DNA of 64,000 nucleotides from NCBI GenBank assembly GCA_947588675.1, contig CANPYY010000008.1, forward strand, positions 1 through 64,000, in the 5' to 3' direction. The DNA comes from an uncultured Lachnospiraceae bacterium. Lineage in GTDB: Bacteria > Bacillota > Clostridia > Lachnospirales > Lachnospiraceae. Under the pieces are notes generated by a model, which worked only from the letters and a program-made list of their open reading frames with translations, was not told where the DNA came from and did no database searches. Made by a program: the position numbers and the translations under genes. This document shows positions 27,131 through 34,943 of the stretch, piece by piece (the first letter of the stretch is position 1; each line of letters starts with the position of its first letter).

Positions 27131-28906
27131 ATGGGAATATCTAATGTGATTTCTTTACTTGGCGGCGTTGCCCTGTTCCTGTTTGGAATGTCCGTAATGG
27201 GCGAAGGGCTTAAAAAGGTTGCAGGTAACAGACTTGAAATTATACTATGGAAACTTACCAACAACCCAATAAAAGGAATACTTCTTGGCACTGCCGTAAC
27301 CGCCGTTATACAGAGTTCTTCGGCAACTACAGTCATGGTTGTCGGTTTCGTCAACTCCGGAATGATGAAAGTTGCTCAGGCAATAGGAATAATCATGGGC
27401 GCCAATATCGGAACCAGTATAACCGGATGGATATTGTGCCTGTCTTATATAAATACGGATGCAAGCGGGGTTGCAAGCATTTTATCGACGGCTACATTAT
27501 CGGCGATTATAGCGATTATAGGCATAATACTGAGAATGTTCTGCAGCAAAATGACTACACGGCACCTTGGCAATATATTTCTCGGTTTCTCCGTCCTCAT
27601 GTTCGGTATGCAGACTATGAGCGCTGCCGTTGCGCCTCTTAAAGACAGCGAGGCATTTATGAGTACCCTGACCGCTTTTTCTAATCCGATTCTTGGAATA
27701 CTCATAGGTATTCTTATAACAGCAGTCCTGCAAAGCGCCTCGGCTTCTGTCGGAATACTCCAGGCGCTTACAATTACCGGGGCAATCAACTTTTCGACCG
27801 CCCTTCCTATTATAATGGGTATGGGCATCGGAGCTTCCGCGCCTGTACTTCTTTCAGCCATAGGAACTAATACAAACGGTAAAAGAACCGCTTTTATATA
27901 TTTGTTTAACGACTTATTCGGTACGATAATCTGGGCGACAATATTCTATACCGTCAACGCTTTCGTACACTTTGGTTTCATGGACATGCCTATGGACCCG
28001 GTATGGATTGCACTTATAAACACCATTTTCCGTACGGCAACCATGCTTGCCCTGAGTCCGTTTATAGGCAAACTCGAACAGCTTGTATGCTTTATTTTCA
28101 AGGAAAATCCTGAAGAACTTGAAGACATCCAGGAAATCGACCAGCTTGAAGAACGTTTTATCGCCCATCCCGCCCTTGCTATTGAACAGAGCCGTCAGGC
28201 CGTATGCTCAATGGCAAAAAAAGCGCGTAAAAATGTGGCGCGTTCAATATCGCTTCTCTCTGACTATGATAAAAAACACTATAGTAAAGTATATTCCAAA
28301 GAGGAAATTATTGATAAATACGAGGACAAGCTCGGAACATATCTTGTAAAAATTACCGGAGTTGAACTTAAAGAAAGCCAGACAAGGGAAGTTTCGCTTA
28401 TATTGCATACACTCGGCGACTTTGAACGCATAGGCGACCACGCCGTAAACATTGCGGACCTTGCAAATGAAATCCATGACAAAAAGATTAAATTCTCAAA
28501 CGACGCCATACGTGAACTTAAAGTATTAAAACGTGCGGTAAATGATATACTCGACCTGGCAATAGACGGATATATCGAGAATGATATGAGCATGGCTTAT
28601 AAGGTAGAACCGCTTGAGGAAGTCGTAGACCACCTGTGTTATGAACTTAAAGCGCGGCATATACACCGTGTACAGTCAGGGCACTGCACCCTTAACCAGG
28701 GATTCATATTTAACGACCTGCTTACGAATTATGAAAGAATAGCCGATTACTGTTCAAATATTGCGGTTGCAATGATTGAGCTGCAGTCAGATGTATTTGA
28801 TACGCACGAATATCTTAACGCGCTTAAAGATAACTCCGTAAAAGAAATAGATAACGCTGAATTTAAAAAATACTTTGAAGAATATAAAACCCGGTATTCA
28901 ATATGA
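27131..28906 (+). CDS. Na+/Pi cotransporter (NptA/YjbB-like) with PhoU domain
   Basis: 591 residues. The N-terminal part (about 1-310) has eight or so membrane segments in two inverted repeats carrying the QSSSATT motif and its partner QSASASVG, the family's substrate and sodium site. The cytosolic C-terminal part (about 350-560) is a PhoU-like four-helix domain containing DFERIGDHAVNIADL and ERIADYCSNIAVAM. The protein should move phosphate with sodium, probably as an efflux or homeostasis system. ATG at 27131 follows TTGGAGG. The stop codon lies inside a terminator hairpin shared with the convergent alpha-galactosidase gene. Confidence 0.9.
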   Translation: MGISNVISLLGGVALFLFGMSVMGEGLKKVAGNRLEIILWKLTNNPIKGILLGTAVTAVIQSSSATTVMVVGFVNSGMMKVAQAIGIIMGANIGTSITGWILCLSYINTDASGVASILSTATLSAIIAIIGIILRMFCSKMTTRHLGNIFLGFSVLMFGMQTMSAAVAPLKDSEAFMSTLTAFSNPILGILIGILITAVLQSASASVGILQALTITGAINFSTALPIIMGMGIGASAPVLLSAIGTNTNGKRTAFIYLFNDLFGTIIWATIFYTVNAFVHFGFMDMPMDPVWIALINTIFRTATMLALSPFIGKLEQLVCFIFKENPEELEDIQEIDQLEERFIAHPALAIEQSRQAVCSMAKKARKNVARSISLLSDYDKKHYSKVYSKEEIIDKYEDKLGTYLVKITGVELKESQTREVSLILHTLGDFERIGDHAVNIADLANEIHDKKIKFSNDAIRELKVLKRAVNDILDLAIDGYIENDMSMAYKVEPLEEVVDHLCYELKARHIHRVQSGHCTLNQGFIFNDLLTNYERIADYCSNIAVAMIELQSDVFDTHEYLNALKDNSVKEIDNAEFKKYFEEYKTRYSI

Positions 28907-28923
28907 TACCGGGTCCTTTTTTT
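28889..28923. terminator. Bidirectional terminator, symporter / alpha-galactosidase
   Basis: A nine-base-pair stem ACCCGGTAT / ATACCGGGT (28889-28897 with 28906-28914) and an eight-base loop. A run of seven T follows on the plus strand (28917-28923) and TTTTATAT follows on the minus strand. Confidence 0.88.
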
Positions 28924-28947
28924 CTTTATATTTATAACGTCTGTTTA

Positions 28948-31122
28948 TTATAACGTCTTTTCGGCAGCCAGATGATACAGTCTTGCTTTATAATCACCAT
29001 GTTCAGGCTTTACCGGAAGCCCCATATTCATAAGCACATCACCGGGCATACTGCTATCCGTTTCGTCTATATGGTATATGACATCTTCCAAAAGGCCGTC
29101 AAGCTTAATCGTCGGCGCCGGCATGGCAGCCACCGTCTTTACCTGTACATATGTTACAAGCGCTTCTTTCTTATCTTTTGACACTACCATATAACAATCA
29201 TACCTGTTATTAATCGAATACGATGCAAGCCTGTAATAATCGCCCTCCCTTACAAGGTCGTTGTACTTATGATACATTTTTGTCTGTTCCGATATCTGCT
29301 CCCTCTCCCTTTCATCAATCTTAGTAACATCAAGTTCATAACCAAAGGTTCCCGCAAGGGCAACGATTCCTCTTGTTTCAAACGGGGTCGTCCTTCCAAC
29401 GCTGTGATTAGGACAATCCGTAACATGCGCCCCCATCGTAGACAGAGGATATATGAGCGCAGTTCCTTCCTGTATCGACAATCTGTCTATCGCATCTGCA
29501 TTATCAGAACACCATATCTGAGGGCTGTAATATAACATACCCGGATCATAACGTCCCCCGCCGCTCGAACAATTTTCAAGCAGGATATATGGGAACTCCG
29601 TTACAAGCCTCTCCTGCAGTTCATATACGGCAAGCATATACCTGTGATATACTTCACCCTGCCTGTCGGCAGGAAGTCCGGCGCTTGCAACATCAGTAAG
29701 AGCCCTGTTCATATCCCACTTAATATATTCTACGTTTGCGCTTCTCAATACTTTTGCCATACTGTCAAATATATAGTCGCGCACTTCTTTTCTTGTCATA
29801 TCTAACACCATCTGGCTCCTTGCAAGCGCACCGTCCCTGCCCGGTATATGCAATGCCCAGTCAGGATGGGCCCTGTACAGTTCAGAATCAGGACATACCA
29901 TCTCGGGTTCAAACCACATTCCGAATTTCATGCCCATTTTATTCACTTCGTCAACAAGATATTTAAGTCCGCCTTTTATCTTATCTTCATTTACAAACCA
30001 GTCTCCTAAAGCCCTGTTATCGTCAAATCTGTTGCCAAACCATCCGTCGTCAACTACAAGCATTTCTATTCCATGTTTCTTTGCTTCCCGGGCTATTTTA
30101 AGAAGTTTATCCGTATCAAAATCAAAATATGTGGCTTCCCAGTTATTAATAAGTATCGGTCTTTTAATATTCCTATATTTTCCCCGTATCAGATGGTTTC
30201 TGTACAAATCGTGGAAGTTCCTTGTCATCTTTCCAAGTCCAGCATCAGAATACACCATGACCGCTTCGGGCGCGGTAAACTCCTGCCCGCTTTCGAGCTT
30301 CCAAGCAAAATTATAAGGATTAATACCCATAACCATACGCACCATATCATTACTTGTACGCTCGCACTGCGCTTCATAATTACCCGAATATACAAAATTC
30401 ATCGCATAAACATCGCCTGTTTTCTGTGTAGTATTTTCTGAAACAAGGGCAATAAACGGATGATTCTGATGTCCCGAAACCCCTCTTTCCGAAAATACGC
30501 CGCATCTGCCATACCCAAGCTTCTGCCTTTGTATGCTTCTTTCCCTTCCCCATGCGCCATGCAGCGTAATCACTTCGTAATTATCATTCACTGCGTCAAG
30601 ACATGCAGACAGCACTTTGGTCAGCATGACTTCTTTATTACCGGTATTTTTTACCCTGACGCTTCTCGTAATAGCGTCAACGTCTTCAAAAACCGAATAC
30701 AATAAAGTTATTTCAACACCTGCATGAGAATCTCCAAGTATAATTTCAAGCGTCGTACAGCTTTCTTCGTCTGCAAAAGTTGCCGGAAGTCCGCAAAGTT
30801 TTGGTTTTCCCTTATATATATCATGTGATATATATAAGGGTTCAAGCGCGCTGTATCCTTCCTCAGTCCTTATCTCGATACAATGTTCCCTGAAATCGCC
30901 GCATCCCCCTGCAGGATACTCCATAGCATTGCCGTCCATAAACCACAATTTATTCTTAAAATTAATCTGCGGCATACCGACGGGATTATTTTCACCTCTT
31001 AATTTTTTCCCGTAATAGATATGTACAAGGTGTCCCAAATCACCTTCAATCCCCATAATATAACTTGTAGTATTTGTATCAAGCTTAAATATGCGCTGCT
31101 CCTTATTAAATAAAATCCCCAT
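28948..31122 (-). CDS. GH36 alpha-galactosidase
   Basis: 724 residues, the usual size for cytosolic Firmicutes alpha-galactosidases (AgaN/RafA type); no signal peptide. The N-terminal beta domain (1-310) is followed by the catalytic barrel (about 320-640) with LVVDDGWFG, the nucleophile Asp in YIKWDMNRAL and the acid Asp in IWCSDNADAIDRL, plus the SSGGGRYD signature. It splits terminal alpha-galactose from raffinose, stachyose or galactomannan pieces. ATG at 31122 is chosen because AGGAG is seven bases away; a TTG two codons earlier is too close. No sugar importer is adjacent. Confidence 0.92.
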   Translation of the reverse strand: MGILFNKEQRIFKLDTNTTSYIMGIEGDLGHLVHIYYGKKLRGENNPVGMPQINFKNKLWFMDGNAMEYPAGGCGDFREHCIEIRTEEGYSALEPLYISHDIYKGKPKLCGLPATFADEESCTTLEIILGDSHAGVEITLLYSVFEDVDAITRSVRVKNTGNKEVMLTKVLSACLDAVNDNYEVITLHGAWGRERSIQRQKLGYGRCGVFSERGVSGHQNHPFIALVSENTTQKTGDVYAMNFVYSGNYEAQCERTSNDMVRMVMGINPYNFAWKLESGQEFTAPEAVMVYSDAGLGKMTRNFHDLYRNHLIRGKYRNIKRPILINNWEATYFDFDTDKLLKIAREAKKHGIEMLVVDDGWFGNRFDDNRALGDWFVNEDKIKGGLKYLVDEVNKMGMKFGMWFEPEMVCPDSELYRAHPDWALHIPGRDGALARSQMVLDMTRKEVRDYIFDSMAKVLRSANVEYIKWDMNRALTDVASAGLPADRQGEVYHRYMLAVYELQERLVTEFPYILLENCSSGGGRYDPGMLYYSPQIWCSDNADAIDRLSIQEGTALIYPLSTMGAHVTDCPNHSVGRTTPFETRGIVALAGTFGYELDVTKIDEREREQISEQTKMYHKYNDLVREGDYYRLASYSINNRYDCYMVVSKDKKEALVTYVQVKTVAAMPAPTIKLDGLLEDVIYHIDETDSSMPGDVLMNMGLPVKPEHGDYKARLYHLAAEKTL

Positions 31123-31161
31123 TTTCAATCTCCTTGTGTTTTTTCATATTTGCTTTTGTAC

Positions 31162-31190
31162 ATAATATTGTAACCTTAAATACAATTCAA
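31162..31190 (-). promoter_or_regulatory. Promoter of the alpha-galactosidase gene
   Basis: On the minus strand TTGAAT (31185-31190), 17 bases, TATTAT (31162-31167), about 40 bases before the start codon. Confidence 0.65.
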
Positions 31191-31209
31191 TGGATTTATG
31201 TTATATGAA

Positions 31210-31605
31210 TTAGTCGTGATGTTCATTTTCATACGCAAAAGTAAGATTTGGAATCCGCAGACTAAGCCCTAAGGCTGACGTAACCATACGGATTTTCTCA
31301 TTTACCGCAAGCATAATACTTGGAAGGTATTCCTTTTGGAGAACTTTATCAAGATTATCAATATAACTGCTTACCGTAACCGGAGTATTAGTCTGAATTT
31401 CAAGCGAAATTCTTTCTTCCTCCGGCTCTACAGCCTGAAAAGTAACTTCAAATACTGCCGATAACGGCGCCGCCATATTAAGCTTTACTTTTGCATGAGT
31501 TTTAACCTCCAGCCTGACAGGTTTTGCCGTAACAGCCATAAGCATATTGCTATATTTCATTTCCTTTATCGCCGTCTGGTTAATACTTATCTGAACGTTA
31601 CCCAT
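31210..31605 (-). CDS. Small conserved protein, faintly SecB-like
   Basis: 131 residues, no signal peptide or membrane segment. The pattern of alternating hydrophobic strands (about 15-75), then helix, then a C-terminal strand-loop ending in SLRIPNLTFAYE recalls SecB-type chaperones, whose C-terminal region has a similar LPPINF-like segment. This likeness is weak and by eye. ATG at 31605 follows GGGGGAAG. It overlaps the end of the phosphopantetheinyl transferase gene by eight bases (ATGGGTAA), so the two are coupled. I do not recognise a function. Confidence 0.7.
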   Translation of the reverse strand: MGNVQISINQTAIKEMKYSNMLMAVTAKPVRLEVKTHAKVKLNMAAPLSAVFEVTFQAVEPEEERISLEIQTNTPVTVSSYIDNLDKVLQKEYLPSIMLAVNEKIRMVTSALGLSLRIPNLTFAYENEHHD

Positions 31606-32302
31606 TTTGTCTTCCCCCAATTAATTTTATGTCTGTTATATTCTTATCTCCCACCGAGCATACTGCGGCCCTGTAACCGCATAAATCATATTCCCTGAAA
31701 ATAAAATCCCGTCTGTCGCCGTCCGGGCTGCGCAAAAGTTTTAACCCTCCGTCATATAGGCTGCCATCCTCTCTGTCAGGCACAAACACTGCATTCACAA
31801 ACGCATCCCCTATACCCACTCCAAGGGCTTTTACATAGCTTTCCTTTAACGTCCAGTATCTGTAAAAAAGCTTTGCCGCCTCATTATCGTCCGCGCAGGC
31901 TATTATCCTTTCATATTCTTCGCGCGAAAAAAATCTCTTTGCAATAATATTTTTACTGCCCAGATTTTCCTGCACGTCCGCCCCTACAGGCACATTTGCC
32001 GCCGCACACATGACGTACTTTCCGGAGTGTGAAATATTAAAATGTATATCTTTATACTCTTTAAGCCGTGGTTTCCCATATTTTCCACACTCGATTTCTA
32101 CGGTTTTTTCTCTCAGGCCATATTCCCTTAATGCCTCGTCCAAAACTGCAGACACTCCCAGATTCACTATCGCCTTACTATGTATATCTTTACCGTACAC
32201 ACATAAAGCCGGCCTTCTTTTATCAGACGCCCGTTCATTTCTGTACATATATTCTTCTTTGCTGTTAAGATTATTCAAATCATATAAATACGCTTTTACC
32301 AT
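31598..32302 (-). CDS. 4'-phosphopantetheinyl transferase (Sfp type)
   Basis: 234 residues. The family blocks are clear: FNISHSGKYVMCA, the Mg-binding VGADVQE and FYRYWTLKESYVKALGVGI with the WxxKES motif. It attaches phosphopantetheine from CoA to carrier proteins. The Sfp type normally serves secondary-metabolite or broad carrier proteins, yet no such synthase lies in this window, so it may serve fatty-acid ACP or a distant cluster. ATG at 32302 has no ribosome site, so weak initiation or an unusual leader is possible. The coupled small gene follows. Confidence 0.87.
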   Translation of the reverse strand: MVKAYLYDLNNLNSKEEYMYRNERASDKRRPALCVYGKDIHSKAIVNLGVSAVLDEALREYGLREKTVEIECGKYGKPRLKEYKDIHFNISHSGKYVMCAAANVPVGADVQENLGSKNIIAKRFFSREEYERIIACADDNEAAKLFYRYWTLKESYVKALGVGIGDAFVNAVFVPDREDGSLYDGGLKLLRSPDGDRRDFIFREYDLCGYRAAVCSVGDKNITDIKLIGGRQNG

Positions 32303-32364
32303 ACATATAATTCTACATATTTATCATTTAAAAGTCTACATAAAAATAATTCCAATGCACAAAA

Positions 32365-32399
32365 ACGTAGCTATGGCACAGGTTTCCCTGTGCCATAGC
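32365..32399 (-). terminator. Terminator after the aquaporin gene
   Basis: A perfect 13-base-pair stem (32370-32382 with 32387-32399) and a four-base loop. On the minus strand a TACGTTTTTG tail follows, 70 bases after the aquaporin stop codon. Confidence 0.8.
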
Positions 32400-32469
32400 C
32401 CTTTTGGAAAAATGATTATAAAATATCTTCACCTATAATATAAATATTATTGGCGCGATATCAAATTAA

Positions 32470-33129
32470 TTATTTGTCACTTTCGCTTGCAAGAAAATTG
32501 TACACTAATGCTGCAAGTACTCCTCCTATAAGAGGTGCAACTATAAATACCCATACACTCGACAGCGCTTCCCCGCCAACAAATAACGCCGGACCGAAGC
32601 TCCTTGCCGGATTGACACTGGTACCGGTAAAACTGATTCCCAGTATGTGTACAAGCGTAAGTGACAAGCCGATTACTATACCGGCAACTGCACTATTATC
32701 TGTCTTGGATGTTACGCCAAGAACTGCAATAACAAATACAAATGTTAATATAATTTCAATAATAATGGACGGTATTATTTCACCATTATACAGGGCGTTA
32801 GCGCCTAAACCGCTGTCCCTGCCTGCAAATGCCATAAGCGCTGCCGCACCGGCCGTAGCACCTATAAACTGAGCAACTACATAACCTACAAAATCAGTTA
32901 CACTCATCCTTTTGCTGATAAGCATTGCAATTGAAACCGCCGGATTTATATGACATCCCGAAACATTTCCGATGGAATATGCCATTGCTACAATAACCAG
33001 TCCGAATGCTAATGCCGTAAGCAGATATCCTGTATCCTCACATCCTACAACTGCAGCAGTTCCACAAGCAAAAAATACCAACACGAATGTACCAATTAAC
33101 TCAGCTACATATTTTTTGCATGCTTCCAT
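32470..33129 (-). CDS. Aquaporin-family channel (MIP)
   Basis: 219 residues with six membrane helices and the two half-helix motifs GCHINPAVS (about 58-66) and GTSVNPARSFGPA (about 172-184). The Arg after the second NPA and the His in helix-5 context favour a water channel of the AqpZ type over a glycerol facilitator. The usual Gly-Gly before the first NPA is Gly-Cys, a potential mercury-sensitive site. ATG at 33129 follows GAGAGG; an upstream in-frame start at 33162 has no ribosome site and would lie within the promoter. Water, ammonia or small solutes are possible cargo. Confidence 0.87.
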   Translation of the reverse strand: MEACKKYVAELIGTFVLVFFACGTAAVVGCEDTGYLLTALAFGLVIVAMAYSIGNVSGCHINPAVSIAMLISKRMSVTDFVGYVVAQFIGATAGAAALMAFAGRDSGLGANALYNGEIIPSIIIEIILTFVFVIAVLGVTSKTDNSAVAGIVIGLSLTLVHILGISFTGTSVNPARSFGPALFVGGEALSSVWVFIVAPLIGGVLAALVYNFLASESDK

Positions 33130-33152
33130 AAGACCTCTCCCTTTCGTTTTTA

Positions 33153-33181
33153 ATATTATCACATTTATTTTTGTTTGTAAA
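33153..33181 (-). promoter_or_regulatory. Promoter of the aquaporin gene
   Basis: On the minus strand TTTACA (33176-33181), 17 bases, TAATAT (33153-33158). Confidence 0.6.
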
Positions 33182-33232
33182 GTATTATATGAAATTTTTA
33201 TAATTTATAATTTTATATACTATCTGTTGCAA

Positions 33233-34210
33233 TTATGCAAGCGCAGCCGTAACGATTGCCATCGAATAAACTTCCGCCGCATTACATCCTCTTGAAAGGT
33301 CGTTAATCGGTGCATTAAGCCCAAGAAGTATCGGGCCGTACGCATCAAATCCCCCAAATCTCTGCGCTATCTTATAACCTATATTACCTGCATTTATGTC
33401 AGGGAATATAAATGTATTCGCATGACCTCCTACATCTGAATCAGGACATTTGGAACGCGCAACTCTCGGCGCAACCGCCGCGTCAAACTGTATCTCACCT
33501 TCCATTGGAATATCGGGTGCTTTCTCCTTCGCTTTCCTGCACGCATTACGCATCTTTTCAACTGTTTCGCCTTTTCCCGAACCCAGCGTCGAATAACTTA
33601 AAAATGCCACCTTGGGGTCTATTCCAAATGTTCTGGCACATTCTACTGCCTCAAGTGAGATTTCCACAATTTCGTCTTCGGTCGGATTAATATTAATTGC
33701 GCAGTCCGCCATTGCAATAACTTCATTATTTCCCGTAGCCCGTTCCCTTACCAGTATGAAACATGAAGAAACAATATTCTTGCCCGGCTTTGCCTTAATG
33801 AGCTGAAGCGCCGGTCTTACGGTATCCGCAGTTGAATATGTAGCTCCGCCAAGAAGCGCGTCCGCTTCACCCATTTTTACAAGCATTGTTCCAAAATAAT
33901 TTGACTTTTTAAGAATCTTTTCGGCATCCTCAGGTGTAACGCCTTTACTTTTTCTCAGTTCGCAGAACAGTTCAATCATTTCATCCATTCTGTCATACTT
34001 TTCAGGGTCTACAACCGTAATGCCGTTAATATTAAATCCGCTGTTAGCGGCAGCCTTGAAAACTTCTTCCTCGTTACCTATTAAAACAGGGGTTAAAAAG
34101 TTACTTGCAAGAAGCCTCGATGAAGCTTCAAGTATTCTATTATCAGTACCTTCGGGAAAAACTATTTTTTTAGGATTTTCCCTAAGAATATTAATAAGTT
34201 TTCCAAACAT
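33233..34210 (-). CDS. pta: Phosphate acetyltransferase
   Basis: A 325-residue short-form phosphotransacetylase, converting acetyl-CoA and phosphate to acetyl phosphate on the route to acetate. Conserved stretches include KKIVFPEGTDNRILEAS at the N terminus, LLGGATYSTADTVRPALQ and KARDIP-like segments, and the C-terminal FIFPDINAGNIGYKIAQR and GLNAPINDLSRGC. ATG at 34210 follows AGGAGG. Its usual partner ackA is not adjacent. It has its own promoter (34245-34273). Confidence 0.93.
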   Translation of the reverse strand: MFGKLINILRENPKKIVFPEGTDNRILEASSRLLASNFLTPVLIGNEEEVFKAAANSGFNINGITVVDPEKYDRMDEMIELFCELRKSKGVTPEDAEKILKKSNYFGTMLVKMGEADALLGGATYSTADTVRPALQLIKAKPGKNIVSSCFILVRERATGNNEVIAMADCAININPTEDEIVEISLEAVECARTFGIDPKVAFLSYSTLGSGKGETVEKMRNACRKAKEKAPDIPMEGEIQFDAAVAPRVARSKCPDSDVGGHANTFIFPDINAGNIGYKIAQRFGGFDAYGPILLGLNAPINDLSRGCNAAEVYSMAIVTAALA

Positions 34211-34244
34211 CAGTATATCCTCCTAAAAATATTCTACTAGGCTT

Positions 34245-34273
34245 AGGATACTATTTTTTCCAGAAAAAATCAA
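34245..34273 (-). promoter_or_regulatory. Promoter of pta
   Basis: On the minus strand TTGATT (34268-34273), 17 bases, TATCCT (34245-34250). Confidence 0.5.
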
Positions 34274-34281
34274 TAGAATTT

Positions 34282-34833
34282 TTATATTTTATCTATAACG
34301 GGTTTCAATCGTTTTGCTATAACAGCCGTAACGACGCACAGCATAATATCTTTCGGAATTATAAGCAGGAAACAGTAAAGAATTACCTGCATTACCCCAA
34401 TCGGCGTATCAATGACATAATTACATATTGCGTAATAATAAACCATACCGACAAAATATACGATAATTACGCCGATGAAATTAGACAATATAAGCCAGCC
34501 AAGCTTATAATCCTTTCTCATTTCCACCATTTTCCCCGTTACAAACGTACCTATAACGTAACCGGGTATATATCCAAAACTAGGCTTAAATATATACCAT
34601 ATGCCTCCCCCTTCGGTAAAGACAGGCAGACCTATAAGCCCGAGAACCATATAAAGCGCCACGCTTATTGCTCCCCATTTGCCTCCAAGCAGCATTGCCG
34701 CAAGCATCGTAAAAAAGAACTGCATTGTAAATGGTAAAAACGGCAGCGGCACTTTAATAAATGTTCCCACCACAATAAGAGTTGTAAACATTGCGCATAA
34801 AATAAGTTTTTTTGTCGTCTGAGCCTGTTTCAT
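34282..34833 (-). CDS. bioY: Biotin importer substrate-binding component BioY
   Basis: A 183-residue ECF-type S component with six membrane helices, typical length for BioY. Conserved features are PLPFLPFTMQFFFTMLAAMLLGGKWG and the GGGIWYIFKPSFGYIPGYVIG loop, shortened here. It captures biotin and works with a general ECF ATPase module encoded elsewhere. ATG at 34833 follows AGGAGG. Its promoter is overlapped by a BirA operator, so it should be repressed when biotin is plentiful. The birA gene lies 4.7 kb away, beyond the xylanase gene. Confidence 0.93.
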   Translation of the reverse strand: MKQAQTTKKLILCAMFTTLIVVGTFIKVPLPFLPFTMQFFFTMLAAMLLGGKWGAISVALYMVLGLIGLPVFTEGGGIWYIFKPSFGYIPGYVIGTFVTGKMVEMRKDYKLGWLILSNFIGVIIVYFVGMVYYYAICNYVIDTPIGVMQVILYCFLLIIPKDIMLCVVTAVIAKRLKPVIDKI

Positions 34834-34863
34834 AATTATAATCCTCCTTACGTTGTCCAGTAT

Positions 34864-34892
34864 AAAGTATCAGAAAAAAAAGCTATTGTCAA
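34864..34892 (-). promoter_or_regulatory. Promoter of bioY
   Basis: On the minus strand a perfect -35 TTGACA (34887-34892), 17 bases, TACTTT (34864-34869). The -35 lies within one arm of the BirA operator. Confidence 0.7.
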
Positions 34893-34927
34893 CCATTTTT
34901 ATTTTTAGGTTGACAATAGCTTTTTTT
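34875..34927 (-). terminator. Terminator of the xylanase gene, containing the BirA operator
   Basis: A perfect 20-base-pair stem (34875-34894 with 34908-34927) and a 13-base loop, with A runs on the left and T runs on the right, 17 bases after the xylanase stop. The same arms hold the bioY operator and the bioY -35. Confidence 0.85.
34885..34917. promoter_or_regulatory. BirA (biotin repressor) operator
   Basis: ATTGTCAAC, 15 bases, GTTGACAAT. Arm sequence and the 15-base spacing match the known BirA operator form (ATTGTTAAC-N15-GTTAACAAT) with one changed base per arm. It covers the bioY -35. Confidence 0.88.
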
Positions 34928-34943
34928 ATAACTTTATTTATTA

